Notes: generated by a model from the letters alone, not told the origin. Positions 1 through 4,962 are shown, counted from the first letter of the stretch. The stretch: 6,746 nucleotides of DNA from an uncultured Bacilli bacterium (GCA_944372315.1 CALVYX010000060.1:1-6746); one strand, 5' to 3'. Translations and numbers: made by a program.

Positions 1-715
1 ATTCGAACTTTGTGCGGTTATTTAACTGGGTAATTTGTTTGTTAACGGATAACACCTTTTTATCGAAATAAATATCTTTCCAAGTTAAACCTTTTAGTTC
101 ACCTTTACGTAGTCCACAATAATAAAATATTTCAAATACACATTTCCATCTAAGATCATCTTCATAGGAAATAAACTTTTTAAATTCTTCGTAGTTATAG
201 TAAGACATTTCTTTTCTTCTTTCATTAGGATCTTGGAACTTTGTCATTTTGTTATAAACATTATTAAAATTAAATCCATGCCATTTAACACCAAAGTTAA
301 GTATTGATCTAAGAAATTTATAAATATCATTTTTATAACGTAAAGATATACCTGCTTTATTTATGTCTCTTTTCCATTGTTCAAATTGCATAATGTTAAA
401 GTCTTTAATTTTTACAGGGAAGAAACATTCGATATATTTTTCTTTATAGCTATATCCACATAATGTAGTAGCTTTCATTATTTCATCATTATGCATTCTA
501 AATTCATCATATAGATCTTTAAATGTCGTATTATTGTCTTCAACTTTATCAGTAGAAGTAACCATAAACATTCTTTCAGCGTCAGCTGCTTCTTTCTTAG
601 TTGCAAACTTTTTTGATTTATATTGATCAGGTTTACCAAATGAATCAGTATAATTTACTTTAAAATACCAACATCTACCATCTTTAGTAGCCTTTTTATC
701 TTTATATATTGGCAC
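1..715 (-). CDS. int: Phage-type tyrosine recombinase (integrase), C-terminus cut by window edge
   Basis: Site-specific recombinase expected to integrate and excise the element. The leftward frame is open from a GTG at 715 to the window edge, giving 238 residues. Residues about 3-50 resemble the AP2-like/arm-binding N-terminal domain (DGRCWYFKVNY, then KKFATKKEA). Residues about 64-160 form the SAM-like core-binding domain. The catalytic domain begins near 170 and shows GLRKGELKGLTW at 201-212, where Arg203 is the first catalytic arginine. The remaining catalytic residues, including the Tyr nucleophile, lie beyond the window; the family is usually 360-400 residues. The GTG start is preceded by AAAGGA about 10 nt upstream, and an in-frame TAA lies two codons before it, so no longer start is likely. 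It lies downstream of, and in the same direction as, the repressor gene. Confidence 0.93.
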   Translation of the reverse strand, partial: MPIYKDKKATKDGRCWYFKVNYTDSFGKPDQYKSKKFATKKEAADAERMFMVTSTDKVEDNNTTFKDLYDEFRMHNDEIMKATTLCGYSYKEKYIECFFPVKIKDFNIMQFEQWKRDINKAGISLRYKNDIYKFLRSILNFGVKWHGFNFNNVYNKMTKFQDPNERRKEMSYYNYEEFKKFISYEDDLRWKCVFEIFYYCGLRKGELKGLTWKDIYFDKKVLSVNKQITQLNNRTKFE

Positions 716-732
716 AATTTACACGTCCTTTC

Positions 733-761
733 TTGTGTAAATCCCCAATTAATGATATAAT
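733..761 (+). promoter_or_regulatory. Candidate rightward promoter of a small RNA
   Basis: TTGTGT (733-738), a 17-nt spacer and TATAAT (756-761), preceded by TG at 753-754 to make an extended -10 (TGATATAAT). The -35 is weak (TTG only) but the -10 is consensus. It points away from int, between two leftward genes, and has no protein gene downstream before the terminator at 843-871. Predicted start is near 768. Confidence 0.5.
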
Positions 762-834
762 TATATACGAGAAATCTCCAAAATTATATTTATTATAATT
801 ATTAAAGTTTACCAGACTTTTTAATTAGGGATTT
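739..834. repeat. 14-nt inverted repeat in the int leader
   Basis: AAATCCCCAATTAA (739-752) and TTAATTAGGGATTT (821-834) are inverted copies with one mismatch, separated by 68 nt. In a leftward repressor-int transcript they could pair and enclose the region opposite the predicted small RNA. Alternatively they could be protein-binding sites, for example integrase arm sites. Function is unknown. Confidence 0.45.
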
Positions 835-871
835 TTCATTTTGATCACTGTTCCAGCAGTGGTCTTTTTTT
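768..871 (+). ncRNA. Predicted phage antisense small RNA, about 100 nt
   Basis: Inferred from a promoter (733-761) and an intrinsic terminator (843-871) on the same strand with no open frame between them. Both lie between the leftward int and repressor genes, so neither serves a protein gene. Positions 799-827 can pair with the leader of the replication operon at 2026-2054: 20 nt perfect (799-818 with 2035-2054) plus nine more pairs, of which two are G-U. Within this region AAAGT (804-808) and ACTTT (816-820) can form a stem presenting the 7-nt loop TTACCAG (809-815), which matches the loop CTGGTAA in the target. The order of seed hairpin then terminator resembles antisense RNAs that control plasmid or phage replication. 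It is also fully antisense to any repressor-int read-through mRNA. Expression is not shown; a DNA-level repeat remains possible. Confidence 0.5.
843..871 (+). terminator. Rightward intrinsic terminator
   Basis: GATCACTG (843-850) and CAGTGGTC (857-864) form an 8-bp stem with one T-G wobble and a 6-nt loop, followed by TTTTTTT (865-871). On the other strand the hairpin is followed by AAAAT, so it works rightward only. It sits directly against the end of the leftward repressor gene, so it probably ends a rightward RNA arising in 716-842. Confidence 0.75.
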
Positions 872-1556
872 ATATATATTTTCTTTTAACTTGTACAACA
901 TTACCAATAATCATTAATGATTTATACTCTGGTGTGTCTTTTAAATAAGTTCTAGGTTGACAATTTTTATTTATATTAAGAGGCATAACCATTATTCCGT
1001 CATTAATATTTATTAACTTTCTTATTATTGCGTAATCACTATCTTTTTCTAATATACAGTAAAAACCATCTTTATCCATTATTTGATTTTCTCTAATAAT
1101 TAAACAATCATCCTTATGAAATTCAGGATCCATAGAGTTATCATTCATTATCATTCCAAAATATTTCTGATGATTCCTTATCCATTCTGGAGGTATTAAC
1201 TCTTCATCAATTTTAAAATCATAGTTTAGCGAAATAAAAGGTAAACCAGTTTCTGCAATAATCATGTGATATGTATTATCTAAGCTAACTTTTGAAAAAA
1301 CATCAATTTTAACTACATCATCATATAAAGCATCATCATCTTCTTCTGTTATTTCTTCAATTAAATCAGACTTTTTAATATTAAAATAATCAGCAATTAA
1401 ATTTATTTTTTCAACACGTGGAAATATTCTGCCTGTACACCAATCAGTTAGAGTAGTGTAAGGAATATTTAAACCTTCAGCAAGTTGTCTTCTTGAAACT
1501 TTTCTTTCTTTCATAATAGCTTTAAGGTTATTTATAAATATGTCTCTACTATTCAT
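870..1556 (-). CDS. CI/LexA-type phage repressor (XRE HTH plus S24-like domain)
   Basis: 228-residue lysogeny repressor expected to bind operators in 1590-1657 and near 2012-2028. Residues 7-65 form an XRE-family helix-turn-helix (SRRQLAEGLNIPYTTLTDW at 21-39). Residues about 68-80 are an acidic linker. Residues about 95-227 match the LexA/S24 peptidase-like fold: NDNSMDPEF places the nucleophile at Ser141, and AIIRKL places the general base at Lys180, 39 residues later, close to LexA spacing. Where LexA-like proteins have the scissile Ala-Gly, this protein reads AETGLP (101-106), so RecA-stimulated self-cleavage is uncertain. The start is fixed by AGGAGGT 4 nt upstream of the ATG and by a matching leftward promoter. 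It faces the Cro-like gene divergently and precedes int. Confidence 0.92.
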   Translation of the reverse strand: MNSRDIFINNLKAIMKERKVSRRQLAEGLNIPYTTLTDWCTGRIFPRVEKINLIADYFNIKKSDLIEEITEEDDDALYDDVVKIDVFSKVSLDNTYHMIIAETGLPFISLNYDFKIDEELIPPEWIRNHQKYFGMIMNDNSMDPEFHKDDCLIIRENQIMDKDGFYCILEKDSDYAIIRKLININDGIMVMPLNINKNCQPRTYLKDTPEYKSLMIIGNVVQVKRKYI

Positions 1557-1576
1557 ATCGTACCTCCTCTAATATA

Positions 1577-1605
1577 AGTATAACTTAATTTACGAAAAGT
1601 TACAA
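1577..1605 (-). promoter_or_regulatory. Repressor promoter
   Basis: Read leftward: -35 TTGTAA (1605-1600), a 17-nt spacer and -10 TATACT (1582-1577), about 20 nt before the repressor start. The spacer contains a TTACGA half-site (1590-1595 on the plus strand), the same half-site as in the operator candidates, which suggests autoregulation or Cro control. Confidence 0.7.
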
Positions 1606-1611
1606 GTAAAA

Positions 1612-1628
1612 TTATGAAACTTTCGTAA
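1612..1628. promoter_or_regulatory. Operator candidate O1
   Basis: The 17-bp near-palindrome TTATGA-N5-TCGTAA lies between the divergent repressor and cro promoters, just upstream of the cro -35. It matches the site at 2012-2028 except for one half-site base. This position and repetition are typical of CI/Cro operators; which protein binds is inference. Confidence 0.6.
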
Positions 1629-1634
1629 TTTCTA

Positions 1635-1663
1635 TTTACAATTAAAAATTTTTGTAATATTAT
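1635..1663 (+). promoter_or_regulatory. Promoter of the Cro-like gene with overlapping palindrome
   Basis: -35 TTTACA (1635-1640), a 17-nt spacer and -10 TATTAT (1658-1663). A palindrome with arms TTACAA (1636-1641) and TTGTAA (1652-1657) fills the -35 and spacer region, so a protein bound there would block RNA polymerase. The predicted start near 1670 leaves a very short leader that begins almost at the ribosome binding site. Confidence 0.6.
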
Positions 1664-1687
1664 TAAAATAGGAAGGAGGTTAAAATA

Positions 1688-1966
1688 GTGCAGGCTACGT
1701 TAAGAGCAGTTCGTGTGCACTTAAATATGAGTATTGATGATGCAGCAAAGAAAATAGGCATACCAACAAGTAGACTAAGAGCAATAGAACAACATAAGAC
1801 AATGCCTAGAATTCCTTTAGTAAAAAAGATGATGCAAGTATATGATGTAGATATTGAGAACATCTTATTTCGTAATAAGGAAGATATAATTAAATGGCAT
1901 CAATCAAGAGCACGAAGAAAATTTAGATGTAGTGGTAAAGAAGTAAATGAAGTATGTAGTAAATAG
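1688..1966 (+). CDS. Cro-like XRE-family HTH regulator
   Basis: 92-residue DNA-binding protein transcribed divergently from the repressor, the usual place for a Cro-type antirepressor that opens the early operon. Residues about 2-62 form an XRE helix-turn-helix: LNMSIDDAAKKIGIPTSRLRAIE (12-34) covers the two key helices, and VKKMMQVYDVDIENILF (45-61) is the usual final helix. The tail (70-92) is basic (HQSRARRKFR) and has no recognised domain. The start is GTG, chosen because GGAAGGAGGT lies 7 nt upstream. A short hairpin with a T run follows the gene, so it may form its own transcript, separate from the replication operon. Its exact role (Cro, activator or Str-like) cannot be read from sequence. 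Confidence 0.85.
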   Translation: MQATLRAVRVHLNMSIDDAAKKIGIPTSRLRAIEQHKTMPRIPLVKKMMQVYDVDIENILFRNKEDIIKWHQSRARRKFRCSGKEVNEVCSK

Positions 1967-1971
1967 AATTT

Positions 1972-2000
1972 TATATCATGTAGTATCGATATATTTTTTT
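1972..2000 (+). terminator. Weak candidate terminator after the Cro-like gene
   Basis: TATATC (1972-1977) and GATATA (1988-1993) give a 6-bp A/T-rich stem with a 10-nt loop, followed by seven T residues (1994-2000). The stem is weak, so partial termination or coincidence in AT-rich DNA are both possible. Confidence 0.35.
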
Positions 2001-2028
2001 ATAATTTTAAGTTACGAAAATATCGTAA
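2000..2028 (+). promoter_or_regulatory. Candidate replication-operon promoter with operator O2
   Basis: A consensus -10 TATAAT (2000-2005), with no good -35, is followed by the perfect 17-bp palindrome TTACGA-N5-TCGTAA (2012-2028). The palindrome sits at the predicted start site (about 2012). It matches O1 at 1612-1628 apart from one base, so the same repressor probably controls both promoters. The palindrome support is strong; the promoter is weaker because of the missing -35. Confidence 0.55.
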
Positions 2029-2054
2029 TTGAAGAGTCTGGTAAACTTTAATAA
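2026..2054 (+). promoter_or_regulatory. Leader target of the predicted antisense RNA
   Basis: This 29-nt stretch is complementary to 799-827: AGTCTGGTAAACTTTAATAA (2035-2054) pairs perfectly with 799-818, and 2026-2034 continues with two G-U pairs (2034/819 and 2031/822). A 5-bp stem (2033-2037 with 2045-2049, one G-U) would present the loop CTGGTAA, which contains a YUNR U-turn motif (CTGG) typical of fast-pairing antisense targets. It ends about 7 nt before the AAAAGGAG ribosome binding site at 2061-2068 and 22 nt before the start codon, so pairing could affect ribosome loading, RNA stability or attenuation. Confidence 0.55.
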
Positions 2055-2076
2055 AGAAATAAAAGGAGATTTAAAA

Positions 2077-2340
2077 ATGAAAAGCAAAACAATAATTCGA
2101 GCAGATGAGATGCTGGAGATACTAAATAAGCAGTGGGCTACAATACAAGATATAATGAAAATAGGGGCGTTAGGTAGAAATAAAGCTAGAAACATAAAAA
2201 ATGAAATAGAAAGAAATATAATAGATCAGGGATTAAAACTTCCTAATAATTTAGTTCCAATGGAAAAGGTAATTGAATACTTTAAAATTAATCTAGATTT
2301 TTTAGTAACAATTAATAAATCAAAAAATGGCGAAATATAA
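2077..2340 (+). CDS. Small DUF3173-like putative DNA-binding protein
   Basis: 87-residue protein, first gene of the replication operon. I place the start at this ATG because AAAAGGAGAT lies just upstream; an in-frame TTG at 2029 has no ribosome binding site and falls in the operator and antisense target. Residues 22-73 (TIQDIMKIGALGRNKARNIK, later VPMEKVIEYFKI) recall the layout of DUF3173 proteins of Gram-positive integrative elements: a helix, a glycine turn, an Arg/Lys-rich recognition-like helix, then a VP-start helix. Members of that type often sit near int or replication genes and are suspected of excisionase or accessory roles. The similarity is by eye only. It overlaps the replisome organizer gene by 14 nt, so translation is probably coupled. 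An excisionase-like role is inference. Confidence 0.6.
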   Translation: MKSKTIIRADEMLEILNKQWATIQDIMKIGALGRNKARNIKNEIERNIIDQGLKLPNNLVPMEKVIEYFKINLDFLVTINKSKNGEI

Positions 2341-3139
2341 TAAAGAAAAATATTATTACTTTATGTTAAAATTTAATTTCTTTGATAGTGATGTAATAAG
2401 ATATCTACAACAAAAACAAAATGGATATGAAATGATAATCTTATATTTTAAATTAATATTTAAAGCTATAAATAAAGATGGTAAATTAATTAAAAAAATA
2501 GGTAAGAAAAATATACCATACACAATAGAAGAATTATCAATTGAAACAGGACATTCTATAGATTTAGTAAAAGAAAGTATTGATTACTTTTTAGATACTG
2601 AAATGATAGAAAAAAGTGGTAATACATATTACATAGAAGATGCATTAGTATTAACAAATCAAACTACTGTAGGTGCTATGGAAATGAGAGAATATCGAGC
2701 TAAAAATAGTAGGGATAAATGTAAGAAAAATTGTAAACCAAAAGGTAAGACAAATATAGATATAAATAATAATAAATTAGAACTTATAATTAATAAAAAA
2801 GAATTAATAAAAATAGATGATAGTAAATATCAAGAAATAATAGATTATTTTAATTTTAAAACAAACTCAAAATATGTATTAATAGATGAATATAAAAAAT
2901 TAATTAATAATATCTTAAATAAATATAAAATTGAAGATATAAAAATAGTAATAGATAAAAAAGCTTCAGAATGGATTGATAATCCTAAAATGAGTTCATA
3001 TCTTAGACCAGAAACATTATTAGGTTCTAAATTTGAAAGATATTTATATCAAAAAAATGAACCTAAAACAATAAAAGATATAACATTAGCAGATATTCAA
3101 AAAGCAAAAGAAATAAGGGATAATAAGAAAAATGGATAA
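2327..3139 (+). CDS. Phage replisome organizer (DnaD-like replication initiator)
   Basis: 270-residue protein expected to bind the element's origin and recruit the helicase loader and host DnaB-type helicase. Residues about 8-125 match the phage replisome-organizer N-terminal domain, with YYYFMLKFNFFDSDVIRYL, then NGYEMIILYFKLIFKAINKDG and a winged-helix region (IEELSIETGHSIDLVKESIDYF, about 67-88). Residues 126-165 are a Lys/Asn-rich linker. Residues 168-243 match the conserved phage C-terminal domain with SEWIDNPKMSSYLRPETLLG. The ATG has no clear ribosome binding site and overlaps the previous gene by 14 nt, so it is probably translated by coupling. The gene is even richer in A+T than its neighbours, especially in the linker. 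The origin is often inside such genes, but I see no iterons there. Confidence 0.88.
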   Translation: MAKYNKEKYYYFMLKFNFFDSDVIRYLQQKQNGYEMIILYFKLIFKAINKDGKLIKKIGKKNIPYTIEELSIETGHSIDLVKESIDYFLDTEMIEKSGNTYYIEDALVLTNQTTVGAMEMREYRAKNSRDKCKKNCKPKGKTNIDINNNKLELIINKKELIKIDDSKYQEIIDYFNFKTNSKYVLIDEYKKLINNILNKYKIEDIKIVIDKKASEWIDNPKMSSYLRPETLLGSKFERYLYQKNEPKTIKDITLADIQKAKEIRDNKKNG

Positions 3140-3563
3140 ATTAGATTTTGCAGAAGGAATGAAAATACTTTATTCTTGTTATAATAAAGATTTAAACAAT
3201 GATGATTTTATTATATGGTATGAAATGTTAAAAGATATCAAACCAGATATATTTAAAAAGACAATAATAGAAATATGTAAAGAAAAATCATTTATGCCTA
3301 CAGTACACGATATATTAGATAAATCAAAAAATGTTAGTAATAGTTATTATTTATCTATAATTGATAAAATGTATGATGATGGTTATTTTAAAAAAGGATT
3401 CCAGGAATTAACAGATGAACATGCTAATAGAAATTATGATAAAGCAATAAGATGGATAGAGAAGGGAATAATACCACAATTCTTATTAGATGACATGAAT
3501 GAATATATAAAATCTAAAACTCAAATTAATAATAAAGAAACATTAAGGATAGAATCATGTTAA
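3132..3563 (+). CDS. Replicative helicase loader/inhibitor, G39P-like
   Basis: 143-residue protein, probably delivering the replicative helicase to the origin melted by the replisome organizer. The first 65 residues follow the G39P/loader pattern: an amphipathic start (FAEGMKILYSCY), a central WY in FIIWYEMLKDIKPDIF (26-41), and the FMPTVHDILD motif (54-63) that ends the helical domain. The C-terminal half is charged and less conserved, as expected for the helicase-contacting part. It overlaps the replisome organizer gene by 8 nt (ATGGATAA) and the HNH gene by 7 nt, placing it firmly in one operon. No Walker motifs are present, so it is not an AAA+ DnaC-type loader. Assignment rests on family pattern and gene order, not on a search. 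Confidence 0.78.
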   Translation: MDKLDFAEGMKILYSCYNKDLNNDDFIIWYEMLKDIKPDIFKKTIIEICKEKSFMPTVHDILDKSKNVSNSYYLSIIDKMYDDGYFKKGFQELTDEHANRNYDKAIRWIEKGIIPQFLLDDMNEYIKSKTQINNKETLRIESC

Positions 3564-3916
3564 GAACTTGTAATGTATGTGGCGGAATCCATCAAGAGGA
3601 TAAAATGTGTAAAAGAAAATATACAAGTAAAAAGAATAGTAATGCTAATTCATTTAGAAATACTAATGCTTGGATAACAAAAAGAGAACAAATAAAAAGA
3701 AGAGATAAGTATCTCTGTCAAGTTTGTTTAAAGAATGGTATATATACATATAACAATTTACAAGTTCATCATATAACCCCAATAAGTATTGACTATTCAA
3801 AAAGATTAGATAGTGATAATTTAATAACATTATGTATGTATCATCACCATCAAGCTGAAAAAGGATTAATAACTAGAGAACAATTATTAGAAATAATAGA
3901 TCCCCCCGGGGAGTAA
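3557..3916 (+). CDS. Phage HNH endonuclease
   Basis: 119-residue nuclease of the kind that works beside terminase in cos-packaging phages of Gram-positive bacteria. The N-terminus has an extra metal-binding knuckle (Cys5, Cys8, His11, Cys18). The HNH domain spans about 38-104: CQVC (54-57) supplies zinc ligands, VHHITP gives the catalytic His pair 71-72, NLITLC gives Asn88 and Cys93, and YHHHQ gives His96-98. The protein ends in a PPGE tail encoded by a run of C and G unlike anything else in the window. In complete phages, small and large terminase genes normally follow; here a noncoding stretch and a terminator follow instead. The ATG overlaps the loader stop by 7 nt, with AAGGAT 6 nt upstream. 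Confidence 0.9.
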   Translation: MLRTCNVCGGIHQEDKMCKRKYTSKKNSNANSFRNTNAWITKREQIKRRDKYLCQVCLKNGIYTYNNLQVHHITPISIDYSKRLDSDNLITLCMYHHHQAEKGLITREQLLEIIDPPGE

Positions 3917-3990
3917 ATAATTAGAAATAATACTTTTTTCTACACTCACAGCCCACCAATATTCACACAATTATAAGTTTTCCGTGAGTT
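3901..3990. other. Possible cos-like packaging site
   Basis: TCCCCCCGGGGAG (3901-3913) has ten consecutive G/C bases with a CCCCGGGG palindrome (3904-3911), in DNA otherwise dominated by A and T. It lies at the 3' end of the HNH gene, where cos sites lie in many HNH-encoding phages. Downstream is a C-rich, G-poor strand (3940-3970) with repeated CACA/CTCAC motifs, then an ACTCAC (3944-3949) and GTGAGT (3984-3989) inverted pair. No open frame covers 3917-4032. The cos assignment is inference from position and base composition. Confidence 0.35.
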
Positions 3991-4014
3991 TTTTGGAAAA
4001 TATACCAAATAAAA

Positions 4015-4050
4015 GAGTATTAGAATAAACAACTAATACTCAATTTTTTT
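4015..4050. terminator. Bidirectional intrinsic terminator
   Basis: GAGTATTAG (4015-4023) and CTAATACTC (4033-4041) form a perfect 9-bp stem with a 9-nt loop. Rightward it is followed by AATTTTTTT (4042-4050), ending the replication operon; leftward it is followed by TTTTATTT, ending the gene at 4033-4355, whose TAG stop lies in the stem. Confidence 0.8.
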
Positions 4051-4355
4051 AATTTCTAAAGGATTTTCATTAGTGATACTTAAAGCATATTTAACTCGTA
4101 ATAATTTAAAAACCTCAGCTTTTACTTTTTCTTCGTTTTCACCAAACATATTAATTAAATCTTTAGCAGAATTATAATGTTGTAAAAAGAACCTTCATAC
4201 ATAGCATTTCTATAATATGAATTAGCAATATAATAAGCGATAACTTCAGGCATTACATAACTTTCAATATATTCATCGTAATTATCTAAAAAAGGTTTTA
4301 ATATTGCATTAAATTCTTCATCACTAATATCACCATTAGTAGTTTTTCTAATCAT
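4033..4355 (-). pseudogene. Frameshifted gene of unknown function, about 107 codons when restored
   Basis: Leftward gene starting at the ATG at 4355, with GGAGG 5 nt upstream. The frame reads MIRKTTNGDISDEEFNAIL and continues to YEGSF, then stops early at 4155. Adding one T to the five-T run (five A on the plus strand, 4184-4188) restores a continuous frame: SFLQHYNSAKDLINMFGEN, then a charged C-terminus ending LEIKKIEY at a TAG (4033-4035) inside the terminator stem. The restored product is about 107 residues, mostly helical and acidic, with no recognised domain, signal or membrane segment. The run does not form a standard -1 slippery heptamer, so a real one-base deletion or a sequencing error are the likely causes. 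It is transcribed away from the hsd operon and its function is unknown. Confidence 0.65.
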
Positions 4356-4447
4356 AGACACCTCCAATTTGTTGTATTAATCACTTAAATATTAAAAAAT
4401 TACAAGTTTTATTTAACAAATTTTAAATTTTGTTGGCTTAATTAGGT

Positions 4448-4484
4448 GTCAAAAGTCAATTTTTGTCAATTTTTATGTTATAAT
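4448..4484 (+). promoter_or_regulatory. hsd-operon promoter with tandem 10-bp repeats
   Basis: An extended -10, TGTTATAAT (4476-4484), lies about 35 nt before the first gene of the operon; no good -35 sits 17 nt upstream. In its place is GTCAATTTTT twice in tandem (4455-4464 and 4465-4474), with a partial GTCAAAA copy before it (4448-4454). The 10-bp period puts the copies on the same DNA face, suggesting a binding site for a regulator. Confidence 0.6.
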
Positions 4485-4518
4485 TGTAATCGATAGGAAA
4501 TGCTTTGAGGTGATGATA

Positions 4519-4962
4519 ATGAAAACAGTTGCATTAAGATTTTCGGATAATTATGCTCCTGAAGAAGGGATGATTTTTTTACATCAACAATTAATAGATA
4601 AATATGGATATGTTTGGTATGGAAAGTTTGGAAATAGAATATCAAAAGAAATAATAGACGAACAATTAAAAACAAGTGATCCAAAAATACTTTTAATTAA
4701 AAGTGGAAGTGTTGAAAGATATTGGATACATTTTAATGAACATAAAGAAACAATTCCCGAGTTTGATAAAATACCAGAGTATTATAGAAATAATTGCGAT
4801 AGCATAAAATGCTGGTTTAAAATAACAAGTTTTGAAAAAGCAGAAAAGGATGTATTAAGTAAATGTTTTGTACTATCATCAGGAGATTGTTTATCAAATG
4901 TGAGTAAGCATAGTATGAATCCATATTTTAAAATTGAATATAGAGGTGAAAGTAATGAGTAA
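4519..4962 (+). CDS. PUA/EVE-like small protein leading the type I R-M operon
   Basis: 147-residue protein, first gene of the hsd operon. The start is the ATG after GAGGTGA (4507-4513); upstream in-frame GTG and ATG codons lie inside that ribosome binding site. The sequence VALRFSD, YGYVWYGKFGNRISKEIID (29-47), ILLIKSGSVERYWIHF (57-72) and IPEYYR (85-90) has the small beta-rich, aromatic-rich look of EVE/PUA-superfamily domains, some of which read modified bases in DNA or RNA and are found in restriction loci. Trp33, Trp69 and Trp99 could line a base pocket. No nuclease or methylase motif is visible. It overlaps hsdM by 8 nt (ATGAGTAA), implying a coupled and possibly regulatory or accessory role in modification. 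The fold assignment is by eye, and the specific function is not known to me. Confidence 0.6.
   Translation: MKTVALRFSDNYAPEEGMIFLHQQLIDKYGYVWYGKFGNRISKEIIDEQLKTSDPKILLIKSGSVERYWIHFNEHKETIPEFDKIPEYYRNNCDSIKCWFKITSFEKAEKDVLSKCFVLSSGDCLSNVSKHSMNPYFKIEYRGESNE

Noticed and set aside
2029..2076. Longer N-terminus for the 87-residue protein from a TTG at 2029
   Set aside because: It has no ribosome binding site and would start inside the operator/antisense target, whereas the ATG at 2077 has AAAAGGAG at good spacing.
4184..4192. Programmed -1 frameshift in the leftward gene
   Set aside because: The local codons do not form an X XXY YYZ slippery heptamer and no strong downstream structure is evident, so a one-base deletion or sequencing error is simpler.
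4356..4367. TTG start for the leftward gene at 4033-4355
   Set aside because: The TTG overlaps the GGAGG ribosome binding site that serves the ATG at 4355.
4366..4434. Inverted repeats of AACAAATT type in the 4356-4447 gap
   Set aside because: They consist almost only of A and T and are expected by chance at this composition; no consistent promoter or hairpin-terminator arrangement goes with them.
4934..4954. Longer HsdM from an upstream TTG
   Set aside because: No ribosome binding site; the ATG at 4955 has GAGGTGA 5 nt upstream and the same overlap form as hsdS.
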